A stretch of 64,000 nucleotides of DNA, from positions 1 through 64,000 of the forward strand of contig NZ_JAAAMT010000020.1 of NCBI RefSeq assembly GCF_009905435.1. The letters are read 5' to 3'. The stretch is from Pseudomonas sp. R5(2019) (GTDB taxonomy: Bacteria; Pseudomonadota; Gammaproteobacteria; Pseudomonadales; Pseudomonadaceae). Made by a program: the position numbers and the translations under genes. The notes beneath the pieces were generated by a model. That model was given only the letters and a program-made list of their open reading frames with translations, searched no databases and was not told where the DNA came from. This document shows positions 1 through 8,680 of this stretch, piece by piece (the stretch's first letter is position 1; each line of letters starts with the position of its first letter).

Positions 1-124
1 CGCGATGGGGCGCGCAGCGCCCCCAGAGGCCCGTGACATCTGCAACCTATCTTTGCGAATGCAGACGGTTTCAGCATCGCCGGGGCCGCTGCGCGCCCCA
101 TCGCGGCCAGGTCCGCTCCAACAG
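1..124. repeat. Degenerate copy of the 222-bp Pseudomonas palindromic element (copy A, cut by window edge)
   Basis: The stretch has two inward-facing halves: CGCGATGGGGCGCGCAGCG at the very start and GCGCGCCCCATCGCGGCCAG near 92-111, running on into GGTCCGCTCC. These are the inner palindrome arms of the repeat seen complete at 33780-34002 and 60934-61156. The middle has diverged and no outer terminal repeat is visible, partly because the window begins inside it. Confidence 0.7.
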
Positions 125-140
125 ATAGCGACAGATCGCT

Positions 141-689
141 CTATTTCTCGGTCAAGGCAAACTCGGTCAGGCAAAAGGTCGGGATACCCGCTGCCTGCAA
201 GCGCTGCGAACCGCCCAGCTCCGGCAAGTCGATGATCGCCGCCGCTTCAAACACCTGAGCCCCCATGCGCCGAACCAGGTTCGCCGCGGCAAGCAAGGTG
301 CCACCCGTGGCGATCAGGTCATCGAAGATCAGGACCGAGTCGCCCTCGCACAAGCTGTCGGCATGCACTTCCAGGTACGCCTCACCATATTCCGTGGCAT
401 AGCCTTCGGCGATCACATCCGCGGGCAGCTTGCCTTGCTTGCGGAACAGAATCAGCGGCTTGTTCAGTTGGTGGGCAATGATCGAACCGATCAGAAAGCC
501 GCGTGCGTCCATGGCGCCGATATGGCTGAAATCGGCTTCGACATAGCGCTGGATAAAACTGTCGGCCACCAGGCGCAAGGCTCGTGGCGACTGGAACAGT
601 GGGGTAATGTCGCGAAAGATCACGCCGGGTTTCGGAAAGTCCAGTACCGGGCGGATGAGGGATTTGATGCAGAAAGGATCGTTAAGCAT
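141..689 (-). CDS. apt: Adenine phosphoribosyltransferase
   Basis: This 182-residue cytosolic purine-salvage enzyme makes AMP and pyrophosphate from adenine and PRPP. The N-terminal stretch [20 protein letters not shown] is typical of Apt, and the PRPP-binding loop is visible as [13 protein letters not shown] near residues 119-131. Length matches the family. It starts at an ATG immediately followed by LNDPF. The gene lies downstream of anr on the same strand, separated by about 55 bases, so co-transcription is possible but is not required by the sequence. Confidence 0.97.
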   Translation of the reverse strand: MLNDPFCIKSLIRPVLDFPKPGVIFRDITPLFQSPRALRLVADSFIQRYVEADFSHIGAMDARGFLIGSIIAHQLNKPLILFRKQGKLPADVIAEGYATEYGEAYLEVHADSLCEGDSVLIFDDLIATGGTLLAAANLVRRMGAQVFEAAAIIDLPELGGSQRLQAAGIPTFCLTEFALTEK

Positions 690-743
690 TGTGCAGGTCC
701 TGGCAAGCGCGATGCCCGCCAGTATAGCTGCTCCGAGCCTCGC

Positions 744-1478
744 TTAGCCTTCCAGCGATCCACCTGCCAACGCGCACAGTTGAATCGGGTCAAGGATATG
801 GATTTCCTTGCCTTCGGCGTTAATCAACTGGTTTTGCTGAAAGCGCGTGAATACCCGCGAGACGGTTTCGACGGCAAGGCCCAGGTAATTGCCGATTTCA
901 TTGCGTGACATACTCAGGCGGAACTGGTTGGCCGAATAACCGCGCGCGCGGAAGCGTGCGGAGAGATTGACCAGAAAGGTGGCGATGCGCTCGTCGGCGG
1001 TTTTTTTTGACAGCAGCAACATCATCTGTTGGTCGTCGCGAATCTCCCGGCTCATGACCCGCATCAACTGGCGACGCAGTTGCGGCAGCTGTACCGAGAG
1101 CTCATCCAGCCGTTCGAAGGGGATTTCACACACCGAGGTGGTTTCCTGCGCCTGGGCCGACACCGGGTAGCGTTCGGTGTCCATGCCGGACAGCCCGACC
1201 AGTTCGCTGGGCAGGTGAAAACCGGTGATCTGTTCTTCGCCGGCATCGCTCAGGCTGAAGGTTTTCAGGGCGCCGGAGCGGACAGCGTAAACCGAGCCGA
1301 AATCGTCACCCTGGCGGAACAGGAATTCACCCTTTTTCAATGGGCGACCGCGCTTGACGATTTCGTCCAGTGCATCCATGTCCTCCAGGTTCAGTGAAAG
1401 CGGAAGGCACAGGGGCGCCAGGCTGCAATCCTTGCAGTGGGCCTGGTTGTGGGCACGTAGTTTTACGGGCTCGGACAT
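744..1478 (-). CDS. anr: Anr, FNR-type oxygen-sensing transcription regulator
   Basis: Anr is a CRP/FNR-family regulator that activates genes for low-oxygen life in Pseudomonas through an oxygen-labile [4Fe-4S] cluster. In the 244-residue product the cluster cysteines are seen at C15, C18, C24 and C117. A cyclic-nucleotide-binding-like beta roll follows, and the C-terminal helix-turn-helix contains the FNR-type recognition helix [12 protein letters not shown] chose the inner ATG (MSEPVK) because it gives the usual family length; an in-frame start 27 bases upstream adds nine unlikely residues. It sits beside hemN and the cbb3 genes, its classical targets. Confidence 0.97.
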   Translation of the reverse strand: MSEPVKLRAHNQAHCKDCSLAPLCLPLSLNLEDMDALDEIVKRGRPLKKGEFLFRQGDDFGSVYAVRSGALKTFSLSDAGEEQITGFHLPSELVGLSGMDTERYPVSAQAQETTSVCEIPFERLDELSVQLPQLRRQLMRVMSREIRDDQQMMLLLSKKTADERIATFLVNLSARFRARGYSANQFRLSMSRNEIGNYLGLAVETVSRVFTRFQQNQLINAEGKEIHILDPIQLCALAGGSLEG

Positions 1479-1557
1479 TTCTTCATTCCTTGTGGGAAAA
1501 CACACATAAGCCGTAAGGGTACCTCACGCATACTGTTCAAACCAGCGGCCATCCTGA

Positions 1558-2940
1558 TCAGATCACCCGCGAAAACCGCTGCGGGCTCTGTTGGCCAAGG
1601 TAGGCGTCGAACACCCTGCACACGGACCGCACCAGCAACCGCCCGGTGGGCAATATACGGATGCCGGTGCTGTCGAGTGCGATCAGGCGGTCGTCGGCCA
1701 TGCCTTCAAGGGCCGGCCACTGAGCGTTGAAATAGCCGCGAAAATCGATAGTGAAGGCTTGCTCGATGGCGGTGAAATTCAGCTCGAAATGGCAGATCAG
1801 TTGCTGGATCACCGCGCGTCGCACACGGTCGTCCGGGCTGCATTCAAGGCCGCGGCAGGTGGCCAGTTGGGCGTTGTCCAGGGCGTTCTGGTAATCGTTC
1901 AGGTCGCTGCTGTTCTGGCAGTACACCTCACCGATCTGGCTGATTGCCGAGACGCCCAGGCCAATCAGGTCACAGTGGCCATGGGTGGTGTAGCCCTGGA
2001 AATTGCGCTGCAGGGTGGACTCTTCCTGGGCGATGGCCAACTCATCGTCGGGCAGTGCGAAGTGGTCCATGCCGATGTAACGGTAGCCGGCGCCGGTGAG
2101 CTGTTGGAGGGTGTTTTCAAGCATCGCAAGCTTGGCTGCCGGTGTCGGCAGGGCACTGCTGTCGATCCGTCGCTGGGGCATGAAGCGCTCCGGCAGATGG
2201 GCGTAGTTGAACACCGAGAGGCGGTCAGGCTGCCACTTGATGACTTCTTCCACGGTTTTCGCAAAACCCTGGGGTGTCTGGTTGGGCAAGCCGTAGATCA
2301 AGTCGACATTGACCGAGCGAAATTGCAGGGTTCGCGCCGCATCGATGATCGCGCGGGTCTGCTCCGGGGTTTGCAGGCGGTTGATGGCGCGCTGCACCGC
2401 AGGGTCCAGGTCCTGGACGCCGAGGCTGACCCGATTGAAGCCGAGCTCGCGCAACAGGCCCATGGTCGACCAGTCGGCCTCGCGCGGGTCGATCTCGATG
2501 CTGTAGTCGCCCGAGTCGTCATCCAGCAGATTGAAGTGAGTGCGCAGGTGCTGCATCAGCTGGCGCAGCTCGGTGTGGCTGAGAAAAGTCGGGGTGCCAC
2601 CCCCCAGGTGCAGTTGCTCGACCCTTTGCCTGGGGTCCAGGTGGCAGGCGATCAGCTGGATTTCCTGCTGCAGCCTTTGCAGGTAGGGCTGGGCGCGACC
2701 GCGGTCTTTGGTGATGACCTTGTTGCAGGCGCAGTAATAGCAAATGTTCGCGCAAAACGGCACGTGCACGTACAGCGACAACGGGCGAGCGGCCCGGCGG
2801 CTTTCGCGCAAGGCTTGCAGCAGGTCAAAGGAGCCGACTTGAGTGTGGAATTGCACCGCTGTCGGGTAGGACGTATAGCGCGGGCCGGCCAGGTCATAGC
2901 GGCGAATCAGGTCAGCGTCCCAACGAAGAGCGTCGAGCAT
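1558..2940 (-). CDS. hemN: Oxygen-independent coproporphyrinogen III oxidase
   Basis: HemN is a radical-SAM enzyme that decarboxylates coproporphyrinogen III to protoporphyrinogen IX without O2, feeding heme synthesis during microaerobic growth. The 460-residue protein carries the radical-SAM CX3CX2C motif (CANICYYC) near residue 63, followed by a second cysteine typical of HemN (CACNK), and the GGGTPTFL segment. An Anr-box match (TTGAT-N4-GTCAA) lies about 70 bases upstream of the start codon, so induction by Anr is likely. It is transcribed toward anr, with a 79-base gap. Confidence 0.97.
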   Translation of the reverse strand: MLDALRWDADLIRRYDLAGPRYTSYPTAVQFHTQVGSFDLLQALRESRRAARPLSLYVHVPFCANICYYCACNKVITKDRGRAQPYLQRLQQEIQLIACHLDPRQRVEQLHLGGGTPTFLSHTELRQLMQHLRTHFNLLDDDSGDYSIEIDPREADWSTMGLLRELGFNRVSLGVQDLDPAVQRAINRLQTPEQTRAIIDAARTLQFRSVNVDLIYGLPNQTPQGFAKTVEEVIKWQPDRLSVFNYAHLPERFMPQRRIDSSALPTPAAKLAMLENTLQQLTGAGYRYIGMDHFALPDDELAIAQEESTLQRNFQGYTTHGHCDLIGLGVSAISQIGEVYCQNSSDLNDYQNALDNAQLATCRGLECSPDDRVRRAVIQQLICHFELNFTAIEQAFTIDFRGYFNAQWPALEGMADDRLIALDSTGIRILPTGRLLVRSVCRVFDAYLGQQSPQRFSRVI

Positions 2941-3002
2941 GGTGGGGTTCCCCGCAATGGCTGTGAGTGGCCAAAGTCTAGGGAATGGGGCGGCTTGGCG
3001 TG

Positions 3003-3016
3003 TTGATTTGCGTCAA
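3003..3016. promoter_or_regulatory. Anr/FNR box upstream of hemN
   Basis: The site reads TTGATTTGCGTCAA, nine of ten matches to the TTGAT-N4-ATCAA half-site consensus. It lies between the hemN start (2940) and the end of the upstream gene (3024), 63-76 bases from the hemN start codon, a spacing suitable for activation. The function is inferred from the consensus. Confidence 0.82.
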
Positions 3017-3023
3017 GGGCCTT

Positions 3024-3707
3024 TCAGTGGCCCATCAGCCAGTGTTGGTGCGGGCCGGGCAGGGTCCACAGCCCGAACAGGATCACCAGCAGGCCACCCG
3101 CGACGCGCACGCCGCGGCGGCGCAGCAGTGCCTGGGTGCGCTCGGCGGCAAGGCCGGTGGCCAGCAACACCGGCCAGGTGCCTAGGCCAAAGGCCAGCAT
3201 CAGGGCGGCGCTGTCCAGCGCATTACCTTGGCTCGCGGCCCACAACAGGGTGCTGTAGACCAATCCGCAGGGCAGCCAGCCCCACAAGGCGCCGAGCAAC
3301 AAGGCCCGGGGCAGGCTCGATACCGGCAGCAGGCGGGTGGCCAGCGGTTGAATGTGCCGCCATAACCCACGGCCGAGGCTTTCTATGCGGGTCAGACCGC
3401 TCCACCAGCCGGCCAGGTACAAGCCCATGGCGATCAACAGCAGGGCTGCAACGACGCGCATCACCATGGCCGCTGGGCTGTTGGCCAGGGCCCAGCCGCC
3501 CAGGCCGATCAACAGGCCTGCACAGGCGTAGCTGAGGATGCGGCCCAGGTTGTAGGCCAGCAGCAGGCGAAAGCGGCGGCCGCGTTGCTCCTGGGGGATG
3601 GCCAGGGTCAGGGCGCCCATCAGGCCGCCGCACATGCCCAGACAGTGGCCGCCCCCGAGCAGGCCGAGAATGATTGCCGAGACCAGCAGCGGCAACAGCT
3701 CAGGCAC
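3024..3707 (-). CDS. Sulfite exporter TauE/SafE-family membrane protein of the cco assembly cluster
   Basis: A 227-residue polytopic inner-membrane protein of the family commonly found directly after ccoS in Pseudomonas and other proteobacteria. The N-terminal hydrophobic segment contains the conserved GGGHCLGMCGGLMG motif (two cysteines and a histidine), reminiscent of a copper-binding transmembrane motif; I count about six hydrophobic segments. The GTG start at 3707 overlaps the ccoS stop by 8 bases (GTGCCTGA), consistent with translational coupling. A role in copper delivery to, or maturation of, cbb3 oxidase is inferred from context; the true substrate is not known from sequence. Confidence 0.85.
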   Translation of the reverse strand: MPELLPLLVSAIILGLLGGGHCLGMCGGLMGALTLAIPQEQRGRRFRLLLAYNLGRILSYACAGLLIGLGGWALANSPAAMVMRVVAALLLIAMGLYLAGWWSGLTRIESLGRGLWRHIQPLATRLLPVSSLPRALLLGALWGWLPCGLVYSTLLWAASQGNALDSAALMLAFGLGTWPVLLATGLAAERTQALLRRRGVRVAGGLLVILFGLWTLPGPHQHWLMGH

Positions 3708-3918
3708 GAGGCGGCGACTTGTCGGTGGGCGGCGCTTGCTCGTTTTTGCTCGAATCCACGGCAGCCGTGTGGTTCGGGTCCTGATCATCGAACAGGATGC
3801 TGTGGGCCGGGCCGTCGAGGTCGTCGTACTGGCCGCTGTCCACCGCCCAGAAGAAGATGTAGACGGCAATACCGACAAGCACGAGCGCCGCGGGGATCAT
3901 CACGTAAAGCGCGGGCAT
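3700..3918 (-). CDS. ccoS: cbb3-type cytochrome oxidase assembly protein CcoS
   Basis: A 72-residue single-span membrane protein. Residues 1-27 form one transmembrane helix (MPALYVMIPAALVLVGIAVY), directly followed by the family motif FFWAVDSGQYDDLDGPA. CcoS is required for inserting cofactors into cbb3 oxidase. It lies 12 bases behind ccoI and overlaps the next gene by 8 bases, placing it in the ccoG-H-I-S assembly operon. The C-terminal 30 residues are polar and probably disordered. Confidence 0.95.
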   Translation of the reverse strand: MPALYVMIPAALVLVGIAVYIFFWAVDSGQYDDLDGPAHSILFDDQDPNHTAAVDSSKNEQAPPTDKSPPRA

Positions 3919-3930
3919 GGTAACTCCTGG

Positions 3931-6384
3931 TCAGGCGGTGGCCGGCCGCGTATCGGTGGCTGAGGGCATGGGCTCGGGTAGCGCCTTGACGCGGGTCAGG
4001 CGCAAGGCATTGAGGACCACCGTCAGCGAGCTGAGCGACATGCCGATAGCAGCCCAGACCGGTGTGATCCAGCCCAGGGCTGCAAAGGGCAACATGAGGC
4101 CATTGTACAGCCCGGCCCAGAGCAGGTTTTCGATGATTACCCGGCGAGTACGACGAGCCAGGTGCAGGGCTTGCACCAGTGCGTCGAGTCGGTTGCAGAG
4201 CAGCACGGCGTCGGCACTGGTCTTGGCAAGGTCGGTGGCCGAGCCCATGGCCACGCTGATGTCCGCAGCGGCCAATACCGGAACGTCATTGACCCCGTCG
4301 CCGAGCATCAACACCTTGCGACCTTCGGCGTGCAGCGCCTGCAGCACCTTCAGCTTGTCATCGGGGCGAAGACCGCCACGAGCCTCGTCGATGCCCAGCT
4401 CTGCGGCGACGCTGGCGACCATGGGCGAACGATCGCCTGACAACAACAAGGTTTTCCAGCCACGGGCTTTGCAGGCGGCCAGCAGGGCCGGGGCATCGCT
4501 GCGCAGGCGGTCGTCGAGGGCAAACCAGCCGAGGGGGCCCTGGAGGTCGCCCAGCAGCAGCCATTGGCCGCTGTTCTCGGGTGTGGCCGGTACCGGGCAG
4601 CCGCTCAGGGCACAGACAAAATGCGCTTCGCCAATGCGCAGTTGATGATCGCCGACCACCCCCTCGAGCCCCAGGCCAGGGTGGTTGATCACCTGTTCGG
4701 CAGCCTCCGGGGGGCGGCCAAAGGCGCGGGCAATCGGGTGTTCGGAGCGGTGTTCCAGTGCCGCCGCAAGCGCCAGGCACTGGTCTGCATTCAGGTGGCC
4801 CAATACACGGATGGCGCGCAACACCAGCCGGCCTTCAGTCAGCGTGCCGGTCTTGTCGAAAATCACCGTGTCGATCTGGTTCAGCCCTTCAAGCACATGG
4901 CCACGGGTCAGCAGCAGGCCCAGGCGGTGCAGGCTGCCGGTGGCGGCGGTGAGGGCTGTAGGGGTCGCCAGAGACAGGGCGCAGGGGCACGTGGCAACCA
5001 GCATGGCGAGTACGATCCAGAATGCGCGTGAGGCATCCAGTTGCCACCAGAGCAGGCCAATGGCGGCCGCGGCTATCAACGAGATCAACAGGAACCACTG
5101 GGCGGCGCGGTCGGCCATTTCGGCCAGGCGCGGCTTCTCGGCCTGGGCCCGTTCCAGCAGGCGCACGATGGCCGACAACCGCGTGTCCTGCCCCAGCGCC
5201 AGGACTTCAACGGTCAGTGGCCCTTCGACGTTAAGGGTGCCGGCGGTGACCGCGTCACCCATGCCGCGCGGATGGGGCAGATACTCACCGGTCAGCAAGG
5301 ATTCGTCGATGCTCGACTGGCCGTCAAGAATGCGGCCATCGGCTGGCATCACCGCGCCGGGATGGATCAGTACCCGGTCACCCACCGACAGCTCATTGAG
5401 CAGGATACGTTCGCCCCGGCCTTGCGCATCCAGGCGCAAGCAGGAGGCCGGAAGCAAATTGACCAGTTGGGCAGTGGCCGCAGCAGTCCGTTCACGGGCT
5501 CGTCGCTCCAGATAGCGGCCGCTGAGGAGGAACAGCGCAAACATCCCCACCGCATCGAAATACAGCTCGCCACTGCCGCTGATGGCTGTCCAGATCCCGG
5601 CGATGTAAGCGCCGCCGATGGCCAGCGACACCGACACATCCATGGTCAGGTGGCGGGTGCGCAGATCGCGCGCCGCGCCGCGAAAGAACGGTTTGCAGCT
5701 GTAGAACACGATCGGCGTCGTCAGAAACAGCGCGACCCAGCGCAGGATGGTGTGCATCTGCGGGCTGAGGTCGATATTGAATTCCGGCCAGGTGGCCATG
5801 GTCGCCATCATCGCCTGGAACCACAACAACCCGGCGACGCCCAGCTGGCGCAGGGCGGTGCGGTTCTCGCCAGCCAGATGTTCGGCGGCGCGGTCGGCCT
5901 GGTAAGGATGAGCGCCATAGCCGATCTGGCGCAGCTCGCTGAGCAGGGCGCTGAGCGGCAGCTGGCTGTCAGCCCATTGCACCAGCAAGCGGTGGTTGGA
6001 CAGGTTGAGCCGCGCTTCGGCGACCGCCGGCAGGCGGCGCAGGTGCTTCTCGATCAGCCAGCCACAGGCCGCGCAGCTGATGCCTTCGATCAACAGGGTG
6101 GTTTCAGCCAGCTCGCCTTCGTGGCGAACGAAGGGCTGTTGCACGTCGGCGCGGTCGTACAGTGCCAGCTCATCGACCAGTTGCACCGGCAGCGCATCGG
6201 GGTTGGTCGACGCCTCGCTGCGGTGCTGGTAGTAGCTTTCCAGCTGGCCAGCGACGATGGCTTCGGCCACCGCCTGGCAGCCCGGGCAGCAGAACTGCCG
6301 TGGCTCACCAAGCACGATGGCGCTGAAGCGACTGCCCGCGGGAACGGGCAGGGCGCAGTGATAGCAGGGCGTGGGGTTGGTCAT
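3931..6384 (-). CDS. ccoI: CcoI, copper-translocating P-type ATPase for cbb3 oxidase assembly
   Basis: An inner-membrane P1B-type ATPase of 817 residues that exports copper for the CuB centre of cbb3 oxidase. In order: an N-terminal cysteine-rich extension (CYHC and CCPGC), a heavy-metal-associated domain with GISCAAC, six to eight transmembrane segments with the CPC transport motif (TCPCALSLATP), the phosphorylation loop DKTGTLTEG and the hinge GDGVNDVPVLAAAD. The start at MTNPTPCYHC is chosen because this N-terminus is conserved in CcoI. It follows ccoH with a 25-base gap. Confidence 0.96.
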   Translation of the reverse strand: MTNPTPCYHCALPVPAGSRFSAIVLGEPRQFCCPGCQAVAEAIVAGQLESYYQHRSEASTNPDALPVQLVDELALYDRADVQQPFVRHEGELAETTLLIEGISCAACGWLIEKHLRRLPAVAEARLNLSNHRLLVQWADSQLPLSALLSELRQIGYGAHPYQADRAAEHLAGENRTALRQLGVAGLLWFQAMMATMATWPEFNIDLSPQMHTILRWVALFLTTPIVFYSCKPFFRGAARDLRTRHLTMDVSVSLAIGGAYIAGIWTAISGSGELYFDAVGMFALFLLSGRYLERRARERTAAATAQLVNLLPASCLRLDAQGRGERILLNELSVGDRVLIHPGAVMPADGRILDGQSSIDESLLTGEYLPHPRGMGDAVTAGTLNVEGPLTVEVLALGQDTRLSAIVRLLERAQAEKPRLAEMADRAAQWFLLISLIAAAAIGLLWWQLDASRAFWIVLAMLVATCPCALSLATPTALTAATGSLHRLGLLLTRGHVLEGLNQIDTVIFDKTGTLTEGRLVLRAIRVLGHLNADQCLALAAALEHRSEHPIARAFGRPPEAAEQVINHPGLGLEGVVGDHQLRIGEAHFVCALSGCPVPATPENSGQWLLLGDLQGPLGWFALDDRLRSDAPALLAACKARGWKTLLLSGDRSPMVASVAAELGIDEARGGLRPDDKLKVLQALHAEGRKVLMLGDGVNDVPVLAAADISVAMGSATDLAKTSADAVLLCNRLDALVQALHLARRTRRVIIENLLWAGLYNGLMLPFAALGWITPVWAAIGMSLSSLTVVLNALRLTRVKALPEPMPSATDTRPATA

Positions 6385-6409
6385 GGTTGAAGTCGCTGCG
6401 GGGCCGCCA

Positions 6410-6949
6410 TCATTTGTCCAGGTGTTCTGCGCCTTGCAGCGGCTCGTCACCCAGCTTGAGCGTCACGTCATGGCCGACCTGCTCTTCTTCGAACATCCGC
6501 CAGGTCTGGCCGTTCTGGCTGCCGAGCAGCTCGACAAAGCGCCGGCCCTCGACCTTGTCACCCAGCTGGCCGATATAGCGGCCCGGTTCGCTGCCACTGT
6601 GGGTCAGCGCCACGTTGCGGTCTTTTTGTGGCTGGGTAGGGGAGATCAGGTTCAGTTGCAGGCTGTCGGGTTGGCTGTCGCCGGAAAGGTGCAGCTCGAC
6701 TTCGCCGGTCAACTCGTCCAGGTGCACGGTAGCCCGCAGCTTCAGTGTCTGCGCCAGCAGCTCACGGTCCAGGGAGCGGTTGATGCCCTTGCCGGCCTCG
6801 TAGTAGTTATCGTTGACCAGGTTGTCCTGGTTGCGCACGGCGATGGTCACCGTGGTCAGCGTCAGGGCCACCGAGCAGCCCAGGGCGCCGATGATGAACC
6901 AGGGCCAGCGATGTTTGTACCAGGGGCTGGAAGCAGTTGCTGCAGGCAT
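6410..6949 (-). CDS. ccoH: CcoH/FixH family cbb3 assembly protein
   Basis: A 179-residue membrane-anchored protein with a short cytosolic N-terminus, one transmembrane helix (WPWFIIGALGCSVALTLTTV), the family signature NQDNLVNDNYYEAGKGINR just after it, and a periplasmic beta-rich domain. CcoH associates with CcoN/CcoP during cbb3 assembly. I used the start MPAATASS; an upstream in-frame start adds five residues. It is flanked by ccoG (11 bases upstream) and ccoI (25 bases downstream). Confidence 0.94.
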   Translation of the reverse strand: MPAATASSPWYKHRWPWFIIGALGCSVALTLTTVTIAVRNQDNLVNDNYYEAGKGINRSLDRELLAQTLKLRATVHLDELTGEVELHLSGDSQPDSLQLNLISPTQPQKDRNVALTHSGSEPGRYIGQLGDKVEGRRFVELLGSQNGQTWRMFEEEQVGHDVTLKLGDEPLQGAEHLDK

Positions 6950-6960
6950 GTGTACTTCTC

Positions 6961-8376
6961 TCAACGAACGTGTGGGCCGATGAATCGGCTCTTGGCTTGG
7001 ACTTCGACGCCGCTGTTGTCGGCATCCTTGAGGATGAAGAACACCTCGTTGGTGCTCGACGGCAGCTTCTCGGGTGCAATCGACAATTCCACCGGCATGC
7101 TGACGATATCGCCGGCGCCGACGCGGATTTCGCCTGGGCCTTGCAGTTTCAGGTCAGGCAGGCCTGAGGCTTGCAGCACGTAGACGTGGTCGCGCTGGTC
7201 CTTGTTCATGATTTTCAGGCTGTAGACGTTTTCGATCCGGCCCTCGGCGTTTTCGCGGTACAGCACGCGGTCCTTGCTGACGTCGAAGCCGACCAGCGAG
7301 CGCATCACGAAGGCGGTGACCAGCAGGCTGATCATCAACAGCAGCACCGCGGCGTAGCCGATCAGGCGTGGCCGCAGTTTATGGGTTTTTTGCCCGGACA
7401 GGTTGTGCTCGGTGGTGTAACTGATGAGCCCGCGCGGGTAGTTCATCTTGTCCATGATGGTGTCGCAGGCGTCGATGCAGGCAGCGCAGCCAATGCATTC
7501 GATTTGCAGGCCGTCGCGGATATCGATGCCGGTCGGGCAGACCTGAACGCACATAGTGCAGTCGATGCAATCGCCCAGGCCCTGGGCCTTGTAGTCGATG
7601 TCTTTCTTGCGTGGCCCACGGGTTTCGCCACGCCGAGGGTCGTAGGACACGATCAGGGTGTCTTTGTCGAACATCACGCTCTGGAAGCGCGCATACGGGC
7701 ACATGTAGATGCACACCTGCTCGCGCAGCCAGCCGGCGTTGCCATAGGTGGCGAGGGTGAAGAAGCCGACCCAGAAATACGCCCAGCCATCGGCTTGCCC
7801 GGTGAAGAAGTCCAGGGTCAGTTCGCGGATGGGGGAGAAGTAGCCGACAAAGGTGATGCCGGTGACAAGGCCGATCAGCAGCCAGAGGCTGTGCTTGGCG
7901 GCCTTGCGCAGCAGCTTGTTGCTGCTCATGGGCGCCTTGTCGAGCTTGATGCGCTGGTTGCGGTCGCCTTCGGTGACCTTTTCGCACCACATGAAGATCC
8001 AGGTCCAGACGCTTTGCGGGCAGGTATAGCCGCACCACACGCGCCCGGCATAGACAGTGATGAAAAACAGGCCGAAGGCGGCGATGATCAGCATTCCCGA
8101 CAAGAGGATGAAGTCCTGGGGCCAGAAGGTCGCGCCGAAGATGTAGAACTTGCGTTCGGGCAGGTTCCACCACACCGCCTGATGACCGCCCCAGTTCAGC
8201 CACACCGTGCCGAAATACACCAGGAACAGAAAGGCACCGCCGGCCATGCGCAGGTTGCGGAACAGCCCGGTAAAGGCGCGGGTGTAGATTTTTTCCCGAG
8301 CGGCGTAGAGGTCTACGCTGTCGTTCTCTTTCCTGGCAGGCGGGGTAACGTCATGGACCGGAATCTGCTTGCTCAT
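6961..8376 (-). CDS. ccoG: CcoG (RdxA/FixG), polyferredoxin-type cbb3 assembly protein
   Basis: A 471-residue inner-membrane protein with five or so transmembrane helices and a bacterial-ferredoxin region holding two 4Fe-4S motifs (CIDCTMCVQVCP and CIGCAACIDACD), followed by a periplasmic Ig-like FixG C-terminal domain. CcoG reduces copper during cbb3 oxidase assembly. The start MSKQIPVHDV matches family N-termini; a start 42 bases upstream is less likely. It heads the ccoG-H-I-S operon, and an imperfect Anr box lies about 155 bases upstream. Confidence 0.95.
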   Translation of the reverse strand: MSKQIPVHDVTPPARKENDSVDLYAAREKIYTRAFTGLFRNLRMAGGAFLFLVYFGTVWLNWGGHQAVWWNLPERKFYIFGATFWPQDFILLSGMLIIAAFGLFFITVYAGRVWCGYTCPQSVWTWIFMWCEKVTEGDRNQRIKLDKAPMSSNKLLRKAAKHSLWLLIGLVTGITFVGYFSPIRELTLDFFTGQADGWAYFWVGFFTLATYGNAGWLREQVCIYMCPYARFQSVMFDKDTLIVSYDPRRGETRGPRKKDIDYKAQGLGDCIDCTMCVQVCPTGIDIRDGLQIECIGCAACIDACDTIMDKMNYPRGLISYTTEHNLSGQKTHKLRPRLIGYAAVLLLMISLLVTAFVMRSLVGFDVSKDRVLYRENAEGRIENVYSLKIMNKDQRDHVYVLQASGLPDLKLQGPGEIRVGAGDIVSMPVELSIAPEKLPSSTNEVFFILKDADNSGVEVQAKSRFIGPHVR

Positions 8377-8525
8377 CAGTGAGTCCCACGGCAGTGGAGA
8401 GTGCCGCGGCCAGTACATGCCAGCCGCAGTCAGAAGAGTATCGCTCTGGGATCAATGATACGCCTGTGATCCGAGTGCGAGGGTGCGACCTTTGGTCGCG
8501 TTGGGGAAAGCTATTTTATGGTGTA

Positions 8526-8539
8526 GTGATCTGGGTCAA
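8526..8539. promoter_or_regulatory. Possible Anr box upstream of ccoG
   Basis: GTGATCTGGGTCAA matches TTGAT-N4-ATCAA at eight of ten half-site positions. It lies 150-163 bases upstream of the ccoG start in the ccoP-ccoG gap (8377-8680), which otherwise holds only a REPIN. Activation of the assembly operon by Anr is inferred. Confidence 0.5.
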
Positions 8540-8588
8540 TTGACTGTTTGGACAACTTGATATTCCCGTTCTCGGGGACTTCAAAAGC

Positions 8589-8654
8589 TTCGCGGGCAAG
8601 CTCGCTCCCACAGGTTCAATACATCACCAATGTGGGAGCGGGCTTGCCCGCGAA
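8589..8654. repeat. REPIN (paired inverted REP) between ccoP and ccoG
   Basis: Two 24-base REP arms face each other (8589-8612 and 8631-8654, one mismatch), each ending in the GCTCCCACA / TGTGGGAGC core, with an 18-base spacer. This Pseudomonas repeat sits at the end of the ccoNOQP operon, 27 bases past the ccoP stop, and may end or stabilise that transcript. Confidence 0.9.
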
Positions 8655-8680
8655 TGGGTCCTGCGTGTAATCCCCCCACC

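Noticed and set aside
5..235. Small plus-strand frame at the window start
   Set aside because: Falls in the degenerate palindromic element and the 3' end of apt; no coding features.
1591..3006. Long plus-strand open frame (471 codons) opposite hemN
   Set aside because: It is the antisense shadow of a high-GC gene; composition is repetitive (Ala/Gly/Val-rich), no family resemblance, and hemN on the other strand is unmistakable.
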